A stretch of DNA of 64,000 nucleotides from Flavobacteriales bacterium (GTDB lineage: Bacteria > Bacteroidota > Bacteroidia > Flavobacteriales_F > PHOS-HE28). Where the stretch lies: positions 558,001 through 622,000 of the forward strand of contig JADJLR010000002.1 in NCBI GenBank assembly GCA_016710015.1, in the 5' to 3' direction. The translations under genes and the position numbers were made by a program. Below are positions 25,261 through 33,452 of this stretch, one piece after another. Every line of letters starts with the position of its first letter. Position 1 is the first letter of the stretch. The notes below the pieces were generated by a model. The model saw nothing but the letters and a program-made list of their open reading frames with translations, was not told where the DNA came from and searched no databases.

Positions 25261-26220
25261 TCAATCATAACGCGGCAAGGTCCGTAAGCGATCCAACCCG
25301 GACCGGTACTCGGCCATCACTTCTTCGAGGATCTCGGCTGCCGGTTGTATCCGGTCGATCGCCCCACTTACTTGGCCGATCTCCAACTCGCCTTCTTCGA
25401 GGTCCCCTTCGAACATGCCACGTTTTGCACGTGCCCGCCCCAAGACTTCTTTCAACCGATCGACACTCGCGCAATCCGCATACGCCCTTTGGACCTGATC
25501 GAAGAACGGGTTCCGCATCAGCCGGACCGGGGCCAACTCCTTCAGCGTAAGCACGGTAGCCCCTTCTCTTGCCTCCACGACATGCTGTTTGAACGCATTG
25601 TGCGCGGAGGATTCTTCCGCACAAACAAAACGGCTTCCGATCTGTACGCCATCGGCACCCAAGGCCATAGCTGCGAGCATGGCCTTTCCATCCGCAATGC
25701 CACCGGCCGCGATGACCGGGATAGAGACCGCCTTTCGGACCATGGGTATCAACACCATGGTCGTGGTCTCTTCTCGGCCATTGTGCCCCCCGGCTTCGAA
25801 GCCTTCGGCCACCACGGCATCCACGCCGGCCGCCTCGGCCCGTTCGGCGAACTTCACACTACTGACCACATGGACCACGGTGCGGCCTGCCGCCTTTAGT
25901 TTCGGTGTCCATGTGGTCGGGTTCCCTGCCGAAGTGAAAATAATAGGAACACCTTCTGCTAGGATGGTTTCCATGTGCGCTTCCACATCGGGGTAGAGCA
26001 TGGGCACATTCACTGCAAAAGGACGGTCGGTGGCGGCCTTGTACTTGCGGATGTGCTCCAGAAGCACTTCGGGGTACATGGATCCAGAGCCGATGATGCC
26101 CAACCCACCGGCTTTGCTCACGGCAGCTGCTAACCTCCAACCGGAACACCAGATCATTCCGGCCTGAACCACGGGATAGGTCGTACCGAACAATCGCGGG
26201 AGTCTGTGCGTATCCGACAT
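25261..26220 (-). CDS. Nitronate monooxygenase / FabK-like FMN enzyme
   Basis: 319 aa TIM-barrel flavoenzyme. Seen: N-terminal VVQAGMIWCSGWRLAAAVSKAGGLGIIGSG, the mid-barrel VVAEGFEAGGHNG, and the FMN-phosphate-binding VIAAGGIADGKAMLAAMALGADGVQIGSRF. The family includes 2-nitropropane dioxygenases and FabK-type enoyl-ACP reductases; the sequence does not separate these. The ATG before SDTHRLPRL is used because a perfect -7 box (TACCTTTG) lies nine bases upstream; the open frame eight codons further would overlap that box. Confidence 0.88.
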   Translation of the reverse strand: MSDTHRLPRLFGTTYPVVQAGMIWCSGWRLAAAVSKAGGLGIIGSGSMYPEVLLEHIRKYKAATDRPFAVNVPMLYPDVEAHMETILAEGVPIIFTSAGNPTTWTPKLKAAGRTVVHVVSSVKFAERAEAAGVDAVVAEGFEAGGHNGREETTTMVLIPMVRKAVSIPVIAAGGIADGKAMLAAMALGADGVQIGSRFVCAEESSAHNAFKQHVVEAREGATVLTLKELAPVRLMRNPFFDQVQRAYADCASVDRLKEVLGRARAKRGMFEGDLEEGELEIGQVSGAIDRIQPAAEILEEVMAEYRSGLDRLRTLPRYD

Positions 26221-26229
26221 GGAAAGGCC

Positions 26230-26237
26230 CAAAGGTA
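26230..26237 (-). promoter_or_regulatory. Candidate -7 box before the nitronate monooxygenase-like gene
   Basis: TACCTTTG on the minus strand, exact match to TAnnTTTG, nine bases before the ATG. No TTG at the -33 spacing. If used, the mRNA would be nearly leaderless. Confidence 0.4.
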
Positions 26238-26332
26238 CCGGCAAGTGCTCATCCAGCGGCGATTTGCGGGCGATCGACCAAGGTTGTTGATATCCCGGTC
26301 GATCAAAAGGCCGCTGGGAAAGCGAACTTTCA

Positions 26333-26340
26333 TAAGTTTG
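26333..26340 (+). promoter_or_regulatory. Candidate -7 box before the PorG-like gene
   Basis: TAAGTTTG, exact match to TAnnTTTG, 32 bases before the ATG. The -33 element is not evident. Confidence 0.45.
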
Positions 26341-26372
26341 TCCGATGGCATTGCGTGTGCCACCTTATCGCC

Positions 26373-27344
26373 ATGAGATCAAGAACACTACGCTTTTCTA
26401 TCCTGTTCGGAGCATTGGCCCTTCTGGGTTCGCAGGTCAACGCCCAGTATGCTTGGGATTTCGGGATCCACGTGGGTGGAGCGAATTACCTAGGCGAAAT
26501 GGGCGGAACCGACCAACCCCGTCGTGATTTCGTGTGGGATATGAAGTTGAGCCAAACGCGCTGGGCCATTGGTGGCTTTGCGCGACGCAAGATCAACCGC
26601 TCCATTTCGTTGAATACGGGGCTTCTCTATTTACGGATCCAAGGTGCCGATGAGCTTTCCTCCTATCGCCCACGTCGTGGCCGGAACTTGAACTTCCGGA
26701 ACGACCTACTCGAATGGTACCTGCGTCCGGAATTCACCATCTTCCAGGACAATGATCTGGGTGGTCGTGGTCGCTATCGGTTGGACTTCCGTTTGTTCGG
26801 TTATGCCGGTGTCGCGTTATTCTACCATAATCCGAAGGGCCAATTGAATCGTGAAGGGGAATTCTACAACCTGCGTCCACTGACCACGGAACTCGTGGAG
26901 TACTCGCGCATTGGCTTCGCCGTTCCGATCGGGATCGGTTTCCACTTTACACAACGGCGCAGACACCGGTTCGGAATGGATCTCGGTTGGAGGACCACCT
27001 TTACCGATTATTTGGATGATGTGAGCACCGTATATGTGGACCCGAACCTTTTGCCCGAAGGTGCGAATGGCCTTGCCGCAGACCTTTATAATCAACACGG
27101 TTTTGCCTATGCACTCGATCCCACCTTGCCCGGCCCGGGAAACTACGGCTACTATTTAGGCGGCCCTGGCGACTCCCCAAAGAAGGAGAACGTCCGTGGC
27201 GATCCCACCCACAACGATTCCTACATGACCTTGACCTTGACATACAGCTATGTGCTGCGCGGTCAGTCCAACTTCTATCGTCAACGATACAACTGGATGC
27301 GCGGGAACAAGCGCGTCGGTCGTAAGTCCCGTGCGAAGTTCTGA
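26373..27344 (+). CDS. PorG/DUF6089-like outer-membrane beta-barrel protein
   Basis: 323 aa. Seen: signal peptide (LFGALALLGSQVNAQ), then alternating aromatic beta strands typical of small barrels, beginning with the DUF6089/PorG signature (WDFGIHVGGANYLGEMGG), a strand pair ending FGYAGVALFYHNP, the FGMDLGWRTTFTDYLDDVS segment and a very basic C-terminus. PorG family members are outer-membrane components tied to the T9SS, which would suit a genome region with this many T9SS cargo genes, but a different small barrel is possible. The ATG just before RSRTLRFS is chosen for the signal peptide. Followed by a strong bidirectional terminator. Confidence 0.72.
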   Translation: MRSRTLRFSILFGALALLGSQVNAQYAWDFGIHVGGANYLGEMGGTDQPRRDFVWDMKLSQTRWAIGGFARRKINRSISLNTGLLYLRIQGADELSSYRPRRGRNLNFRNDLLEWYLRPEFTIFQDNDLGGRGRYRLDFRLFGYAGVALFYHNPKGQLNREGEFYNLRPLTTELVEYSRIGFAVPIGIGFHFTQRRRHRFGMDLGWRTTFTDYLDDVSTVYVDPNLLPEGANGLAADLYNQHGFAYALDPTLPGPGNYGYYLGGPGDSPKKENVRGDPTHNDSYMTLTLTYSYVLRGQSNFYRQRYNWMRGNKRVGRKSRAKF

Positions 27345-27363
27345 TCGGGCTTTAACGCAATGG

Positions 27364-27389
27364 AAAAGGGAGGCTTCGGCCTCCCTTTT
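27364..27389. terminator. Bidirectional terminator with UUCG tetraloop
   Basis: AAAAGGGAGGC-TTCG-GCCTCCCTTTT: perfect 11-bp stem closed by a cUUCGg tetraloop with A and T runs at either side. It separates the plus-strand barrel gene from the minus-strand epimerase ending at 27529; 27390-27528 shows nothing else. Confidence 0.92.
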
Positions 27390-27528
27390 CGTTTCTTCAA
27401 GGAACTACTAGGTTCTGTCGTTTCGGAATACTGAATGGCCCGAACCTGCCTTCGGCTCATTAGCCCACACGTATTCACCACTTCTGAGCCGAACTCAACC
27501 TCGGGTTGATCCGAACCAAGAAGGGGTA

Positions 27529-28476
27529 TTACTTGGACCGATCGGACTGCGCCATGGAGAGTTCCAAGATGCGCTCCAAGCCCTTGCGCAAAGGCAGGGG
27601 CTCTCGGTCGAGCAAGCTGCGCATGCGGGTCACATCCGGCATGCGCCGGGTCATGTCCCCTTCTTCCAACGGCGGCAAGTGTACGATCCGTGATCCACTG
27701 CCTGTGATCTCGATGATCAACTCGGCCAATGCCTTGATGGTGATCTCATGATCGGATCCGATGTTGACCACATCGTTCATCACTTCACCTTTGTAATAGG
27801 CGGCCAAGCAGGCATCGATGTTGTCATCAACGTAACAGAAGGTCCGGGTCTGAAGCCCATCCCCGTACAAGGTGATGTCCTCATTGGCCACGGCTGCACG
27901 GAGGAATTTGGCCACCACGAAGTCCTTGCTCTGTTTCGGTCCGTAGGTATTGAAGAAGCGGAATACGGTGTAGTCCAAACCGAATTCCTTTTGGTAGGAA
28001 CGTAGGAATGCTTCGCCGATGTTCTTCACAATGGCGTACGGCAGTTTCGAGTTCAGTGGTGTGGTCCGCTCGTTCTGCGGGATCTCCACCGGTTCACCGT
28101 ACACTTCGCTGCTGCTGGAGAACAAGACCCTGCTGACGCCGGTGTTCTTGGAGAGGTCCAAGATGTTCCGGATCCCGTCGATGTCCCGCAATACCATGAC
28201 CGGGTGATCCGTGGTCCGCTTCACCCCCACTACAGCGGCATAGTGGAAAACGTGATCGAATCGGTTGGTGTAGAACACACCGCTGATGTCGTCGAAGCGA
28301 TTGACATCGCACTTCACGAACCGGAGGTTCTTCTTGGGCGGTACGGTGATCTTCTCCAATTCGCCGGTAAGGAGGTTGTCCACCACAACGACTTGGTTGT
28401 CCGTATCGTCCGCGAGTTTCTGAGCGAGGTCGCTGGCAATGAAGCCCGCCCCGCCTGTAACAAGTATCCTGGCCAT
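27529..28476 (-). CDS. NAD-dependent nucleotide-sugar epimerase/dehydratase
   Basis: 315 aa extended short-chain dehydrogenase. Seen: TGGAGFIAS (NAD binding, 7-15), the active-site SSSSEVYGE and YAIVK (Tyr-x-x-x-Lys), and the substrate-side RFFNTYGPKQ and GLQTRTFCYVDDN. Closest in pattern to UDP-glucuronate decarboxylases and dTDP-glucose 4,6-dehydratases, but exact substrate is undetermined. Makes sugar precursors in the cytoplasm. Separated by 98 bases from the metallophosphoesterase gene, with a near-consensus -7 box (TAGTTTTA) 22 bases before its ATG, so probably its own unit. Confidence 0.88.
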   Translation of the reverse strand: MARILVTGGAGFIASDLAQKLADDTDNQVVVVDNLLTGELEKITVPPKKNLRFVKCDVNRFDDISGVFYTNRFDHVFHYAAVVGVKRTTDHPVMVLRDIDGIRNILDLSKNTGVSRVLFSSSSEVYGEPVEIPQNERTTPLNSKLPYAIVKNIGEAFLRSYQKEFGLDYTVFRFFNTYGPKQSKDFVVAKFLRAAVANEDITLYGDGLQTRTFCYVDDNIDACLAAYYKGEVMNDVVNIGSDHEITIKALAELIIEITGSGSRIVHLPPLEEGDMTRRMPDVTRMRSLLDREPLPLRKGLERILELSMAQSDRSK

Positions 28477-28574
28477 TCGTGTTCGTTCTCTTCGGCTGTA
28501 AAACTAACCATGGCCAGCAGACGATGCATGCCCAACGCTTGACGCAGGATATGCTTCGCAGTTGCCGATGCCGC

Positions 28575-29603
28575 TCACCTTCTGCCCAAGCGCCGCACGA
28601 GATAGCCGATCAGCAAGGAAAGCAGGCCCATGCTTGCAACGCCGTACCAGAACGACGGATACCCCATGTTCTTCCGGATCAAGTAGGGCAGAAGGCGCCA
28701 TCTAAAACCATCGGTCCGTGGGCGTTGTGCTTCCCACCAATCGGCATCCATGGTCCATACCTCTGGGAGGGCGGCACCGGTGAGTGATAGGCCACTCCAT
28801 TCAATACCCGCCGGTGAAACGTCGGCGATCAGCAGCGCATCGCGCAACTCATCGCGGACCGCACATTGGATGTAGGTGATGTTCTCGGCTTCCGGCTGAA
28901 AGAAGATACTGGATGGCGCCCGTCCAGCCATGCTGCCGCTGATCCAGAACACCTGCACGTGCTCGGCGATCCGTTGCAGCAGTGGAAGGACATCTGCGTT
29001 GAAATTGGTTCCCAACAAGGATCGGGTATTGCCCGCGAACAACTCCGAATAGCGCGCATTCTCCTCGGCCCAAATGGGTCGATGGCTAATGATGAACACC
29101 CGTGCATGCTCCCAATGTCCCGCGCTATCGGCCAAAGTTCGGAGCACGTCCAACTGTGCGCCTTTTAGTCGACTATCGCCTTTCTCCGTATCCAGCAGGA
29201 TGATCCGATCCTGGCCGATCCGAAGGACTTGCGGATACCGGGCATCTTCCCGGAAGGCCTTTCCCTCCAGATCGTGATTGCCCGGCGCATTGAAGAGCGG
29301 CAGATCCAGCTTCGTGAAGAACGACCGTACATACCGCGCACTGTCCCGATCAGGATCGAGAAAAAGATCACCGGTGCTGAGAAAAGCATTCGCACGGGTG
29401 GCGTTGATCCGGTCCAACCCGGCCAATACCGTTGCCGCCGGAAAGCCGGAAACATTCGAACTGGCACCGTGAAAATGGCCTCCGATGAGCAGACGATACG
29501 CACCGCTGCTGTCCGGTTGAACCAAAGAGCGACCGTTGTACGGCGATGTTTGGGCAGCACACGGCGCGACGAGTGAACAACAAAGGATCACCAAGGCCCT
29601 CAT
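28575..29603 (-). CDS. Calcineurin-like metallophosphoesterase, membrane-anchored
   Basis: 342 aa. Seen: signal peptide (LVILCCSLVAPCAAQ), metal-binding motifs LSTGDLFLD, PGNHDLEG and ISHRPIW, and a C-terminal transmembrane helix (FWYGVASMGLLSLLIGYLV) followed by Arg-rich residues, so the catalytic domain is outside the cytoplasmic membrane. The canonical N-terminal DxH is not obvious; GGHFHG occupies that place, which may alter the metal site. Its ATG overlaps the upstream CotH gene's stop as ATGA. Substrate unknown; it may hydrolyse phosphate esters made by the CotH-like kinases next to it. Confidence 0.8.
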   Translation of the reverse strand: MRALVILCCSLVAPCAAQTSPYNGRSLVQPDSSGAYRLLIGGHFHGASSNVSGFPAATVLAGLDRINATRANAFLSTGDLFLDPDRDSARYVRSFFTKLDLPLFNAPGNHDLEGKAFREDARYPQVLRIGQDRIILLDTEKGDSRLKGAQLDVLRTLADSAGHWEHARVFIISHRPIWAEENARYSELFAGNTRSLLGTNFNADVLPLLQRIAEHVQVFWISGSMAGRAPSSIFFQPEAENITYIQCAVRDELRDALLIADVSPAGIEWSGLSLTGAALPEVWTMDADWWEAQRPRTDGFRWRLLPYLIRKNMGYPSFWYGVASMGLLSLLIGYLVRRLGRR

Positions 29604-32071
29604 CGTTCCTGTGTTTGACCAAGGGTGTACTCCTTCCCGTCGATCCGTACATCGTTGCCCGCACCTATGCTCGGCTCCTCTGCAACTTTGTCGAGATCGC
29701 ACCCGTCCATGCGAACGCGGGTCGGGCCATGCCGTTGATGACGCTTGTCCACTTTGAGTGCCGCACCGGTGGTAGAGGAAAGCGAGCCGCCTTGCACCGT
29801 GATGTTCGCTCCTTCCGAGGCCACCAACGCATCCTTCTTACTCTGGATGGACCCAGACTTCAAGATCAGGTGTCCGAATTCATCCACTTTGATACCGTTC
29901 CCTTTCGCGCCATACACCATCGCCCTTTCGGCATTGAAGGCACCGCCTTTTACGGAGATCGCATCGTCGCTGGCACCATTGAATTCGGTTCCGTTCAAGT
30001 CGGTTTGGCAATAGGCCAATGTGAGTTGGTCCTGGCCACCGGTGATGCTCCCTCCGATGAATGTGATCCTGCTTCGGACCGCAACGACCACATCGCGACC
30101 CAAGACTTCACCTAGGGTACACTCGCGGAAGGTGACGTTCGCTTCCTGCGCCAAGAAGGCGGGTCCAGTTTCCGTGGTTCCCCCGGATCCGGATAGTCGT
30201 ACATGTTCGAGCGTGCTCATTCCTTTGGTCTCCAACAGCACGATACCTCCACCACTGGCATCCGAGGAACCCAGTTGGATCGGCAGGTCGTCCGTGCCTT
30301 TCCATTCCATCGGCGAGCGGCTGATCAATCGGGCACCATTCCGAAGATCGATCCTGAGAGGTGTCGTTGCGTTCACCTTATGTCCGGGTGGGATGAATAC
30401 ATCTTTGTCCAGAACATGGTTTCCGGGCAGTATGCGGATCATTTCCGGCCCATCCGCCACCATGAAGGACGGCAAGGTCATGGTCCCCGTGAAAGCGATG
30501 CCGGGTACGGTAAGACCATCCATATACCCGTACGGAAAGGCCTCCAATTCCTTCATCGTGCTCGCACCAAGTACGCCGTAACGCAGTGTCAACCCCTTAC
30601 CGAGATCAGCTTTCGCTGAAGCATTTACCGCGAAGAACAGGTCCATGGGCACACCAATTCCCGACGGGCGCCTTATGGGTACGATGGCCTCGGCCAGCGG
30701 CGGATATACGGCACCGCTTTTCCCGACCAACCCATATACCTCCATGGGGAGCCCTTCCAAGGGCACGATGGTGAAATGCAGGGTATCTGTTCCGCCATTG
30801 GCATACGCATGGAATCCTTTGGGGACATCCAAGAGCCGACGAATGGTCTTCTGATTGGCGTAGTAGATGGAACGATCCAATTCCTTGTACGGGAACTCAC
30901 GATAGATCAATGCGGAAGCACTGTCCAGCGCGGGTGCCAAGACGGCAAAGGCGCTATCCAGATAAGTGGTTGCGGAAACCTGTTCCAACGCATGGACATA
31001 GGCCCGGAAGACGACCGGATCATTGAAATAGGCCTCGTGCAGATCCATGTGCGACTCTTGCTTCCCTATGTAGCGATCCGATCCCGCGAGGGTACGGATC
31101 GGGAAGGCGCTGAAGCTCTCATAGGCCACAGGCTCGATCCGCTTCAACACCGGATCGAAGTAGAATTTCACGTCGCTCCAATCCATGCTGTGGTGACCGC
31201 CCACCAGATCCAGAATGGCATGTCGTATCCCGAGGCCGTGTGCATCAAAGACCTCCGATGCGTTCAACTGCCCCCTGCGAAAGGCATCCATGCGCCCGAT
31301 GGCTTCCTCGAAGAGTTGCAATTGGGTACTGTCCTTTTCCAGATCACCACCTCCGAAAGGATCCAGTGCTGCAGCTTGATAGGTACCGAACGGCTCGTTG
31401 TACCGGATCTGCTGCATCATATTCAACCGATGCACCCAGAACAACCCTGGATCGAACCGGAACAGCGGTCCCTTGAGGCGACCATTGTTGGCCAATACCT
31501 CTGGACCGAAGTGTTCCTCGTAGGCATAGACCCCTAGATCCTCGTCGTTGAACTTGAGTCGAATGAAACCGTAACGCAAGGCGATGGCTCCCTCCCCTTT
31601 CATCAGCCGGTGGTAGAACCAATCGCAGAGGTAATTGCGTGTTCCAGGATGCTGCAGGGAAAATCGCTGCATACCGAAGAAGCCATTATCCTTTTTCGCG
31701 ATCACACGGAAGGACCATTTCTTGCCCTTCACATGATCGTCCATCTTTCCCTTGATGCGGAGCTTGGTGCGGAATGAGTAACCTTCGTATTCGAGCACGG
31801 CCGGTACGTATTCGTTGCCTTCAGGCATGATCACTCCACGTTCACGCGCCGCTTCGACCACGGCTTGGATCGCATCCAGATCACGCTGCTCCACATGGAT
31901 GGATAGTTCCAAGGGTTCCACCGCGAAAGAGGCCGGGTAGTTCACCCACCATTGATGCAGGAATGTGCGCAATCCAGGGTGGTTGCGGGACTTGAGCATG
32001 CGATCGGCCAGAAAGCCACCACCGATCAATAGCAACAGGATGGTGCCAAGGATGATGAGTCTACGTTTCAT
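29600..32071 (-). CDS. CotH-kinase-like protein with C-terminal beta-helix, membrane-anchored
   Basis: 823 aa. Seen: N-terminal transmembrane helix (LIILGTILLLLIGGGFLADRM); a CotH-like region (about 60-400) with RTKLRIKGKMDDHVKGKKWS, HPGTRNYLCDWFYHRLM and the acidic segment near GHHSMDWSDVKFYFDP; and a C-terminal right-handed beta-helix region (about 530-800) with repeating short strands (GSSDASGGGIVLLETKG; FIGGSITGGQDQLTLAY). CotH proteins are atypical kinases, known for phosphorylating spore-coat proteins. Fusion to a beta-helix suggests a surface or periplasmic polymer as partner. Lies 27 bases after the Wzy-like gene. Confidence 0.8.
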   Translation of the reverse strand: MKRRLIILGTILLLLIGGGFLADRMLKSRNHPGLRTFLHQWWVNYPASFAVEPLELSIHVEQRDLDAIQAVVEAARERGVIMPEGNEYVPAVLEYEGYSFRTKLRIKGKMDDHVKGKKWSFRVIAKKDNGFFGMQRFSLQHPGTRNYLCDWFYHRLMKGEGAIALRYGFIRLKFNDEDLGVYAYEEHFGPEVLANNGRLKGPLFRFDPGLFWVHRLNMMQQIRYNEPFGTYQAAALDPFGGGDLEKDSTQLQLFEEAIGRMDAFRRGQLNASEVFDAHGLGIRHAILDLVGGHHSMDWSDVKFYFDPVLKRIEPVAYESFSAFPIRTLAGSDRYIGKQESHMDLHEAYFNDPVVFRAYVHALEQVSATTYLDSAFAVLAPALDSASALIYREFPYKELDRSIYYANQKTIRRLLDVPKGFHAYANGGTDTLHFTIVPLEGLPMEVYGLVGKSGAVYPPLAEAIVPIRRPSGIGVPMDLFFAVNASAKADLGKGLTLRYGVLGASTMKELEAFPYGYMDGLTVPGIAFTGTMTLPSFMVADGPEMIRILPGNHVLDKDVFIPPGHKVNATTPLRIDLRNGARLISRSPMEWKGTDDLPIQLGSSDASGGGIVLLETKGMSTLEHVRLSGSGGTTETGPAFLAQEANVTFRECTLGEVLGRDVVVAVRSRITFIGGSITGGQDQLTLAYCQTDLNGTEFNGASDDAISVKGGAFNAERAMVYGAKGNGIKVDEFGHLILKSGSIQSKKDALVASEGANITVQGGSLSSTTGAALKVDKRHQRHGPTRVRMDGCDLDKVAEEPSIGAGNDVRIDGKEYTLGQTQER

Positions 32072-32098
32072 GTTGTTCCTCCTCGGGAGATAACGGGA

Positions 32099-33448
32099 TC
32101 ATATGGCCAGAACTGGTTCCAATGCCAGGTCTCCTTGGTCTTCCGGCATCGGCAACTCTTCCTTCCAACCCACGATCTCCTCCTCGGAGACGATCGTTAG
32201 GATGATCACCAAGATGATGGTAAAAGGATTGAGTGAGCTGACCAACCAGGATTCGTAAGAGACGGAGAACAGCACGGCGAACATGACCCCGATGCTCATG
32301 GGAACCAATTTACTGGCCTTGATGAAGATAAGTATGAAGGAGCGGAAGAAGAGGAGCAGGCCAATGATGCCGACATCGAACCAAAAGGAGAGGTACGCGT
32401 TGTGTACGCCGCCTTGATGCCCCATCCGTTCCAAGTAGATCCGGTGCTTGCGCATGATCCGCTCATCGGTCCCAAAGCCTCCGCCGAATACGATGTAGTC
32501 CTGAATGTGGATCCAAGCGAACTCCCATGCGAAGTACCGACCGCTGCCGGATTCGAGGGTCTTCAAGCGCACGAAATCCTCGATGCCCAGGAACATGACG
32601 ATCGGTTCCAAGTTTTGGAGAACCACCTCCAAGATGCCGAATACACCGATCAGCGCCATGAAACCAAGGAACGGGGAGGCCGCAAAGAACCGACCGAATA
32701 CCAAGAAGATGATGAGTGCCAAAAGCGACGAACGGGATCCGGACGCGATCAAGAAATAAAGCGCCGTGCCGTACACGAACGCCTTGTCCCTCCAATTGAG
32801 GAGGTCCTTATTGATCTCGCTGACCACTGTAGTGAGCATGATCAACAAGAAACAGAAAAGGGCCAGTCCGTTCGGGTTGCCGAACAAGCCTCGGAAACGA
32901 CCGATCATGTACGCATAGAATTCCCCGAAGTACAGGATGATGAAACCAGAAAGCAGGACAACGGTCATGAACCGGATCAAGTTCTTGAAGAAATCCCAGC
33001 CCCAACGCCGAAAATTGTACAGCACGTAGTTCGGTATGATCAAGTACAGCAGTGCGTACGAAATGGTCTTCTGCACGCTAACGATGATGGTGCCGGAGAA
33101 GATCAGCGGGAAGAAGCTGTAAACAAAGAACGGAAAGAAGACATTGAAGACCTTGGAAAAGGGCACGAACCGATAGCGCTCCAAGAAGAAGATCAGTGCG
33201 AGCGCTGAGATATAGGTATTCTTCGCGCCTTTGAAGATCTGCATACTGAAGAACCATGGCGTCAGGTCCGAGAGCACCAGGACGATGATTAACCCGAAGA
33301 GCATGTCGCCCCATAACTCACGGGACTTCATGAAGAACACCGAGAGCGGCAGGAAGATGAATAGGGCTGGCCCACCATACACCCCGATGATCACGTACAA
33401 GATGACCATGAGGTAGAACTGGTAGTTGCGAAGGATGTAGCGCAGCAT
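32099..33448 (-). CDS. O-antigen ligase/Wzy-like polytopic membrane protein
   Basis: 449 aa with about ten hydrophobic segments. Seen: the family hallmarks FGNPNGLALFCFLL, IASGSRSSLLALI, and the periplasmic loop GGGFGTDERIM ... GVHNAYLSFWFDVG; soluble acidic tail. This superfamily polymerises or ligates lipid-linked glycans on the outer face of the inner membrane. Which activity applies cannot be told. It sits between two CotH-like genes (4 bases after one), so it is translated with them. Confidence 0.82.
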   Translation of the reverse strand: MLRYILRNYQFYLMVILYVIIGVYGGPALFIFLPLSVFFMKSRELWGDMLFGLIIVLVLSDLTPWFFSMQIFKGAKNTYISALALIFFLERYRFVPFSKVFNVFFPFFVYSFFPLIFSGTIIVSVQKTISYALLYLIIPNYVLYNFRRWGWDFFKNLIRFMTVVLLSGFIILYFGEFYAYMIGRFRGLFGNPNGLALFCFLLIMLTTVVSEINKDLLNWRDKAFVYGTALYFLIASGSRSSLLALIIFLVFGRFFAASPFLGFMALIGVFGILEVVLQNLEPIVMFLGIEDFVRLKTLESGSGRYFAWEFAWIHIQDYIVFGGGFGTDERIMRKHRIYLERMGHQGGVHNAYLSFWFDVGIIGLLLFFRSFILIFIKASKLVPMSIGVMFAVLFSVSYESWLVSSLNPFTIILVIILTIVSEEEIVGWKEELPMPEDQGDLALEPVLAI

Positions 33449-33452
33449 CTGT

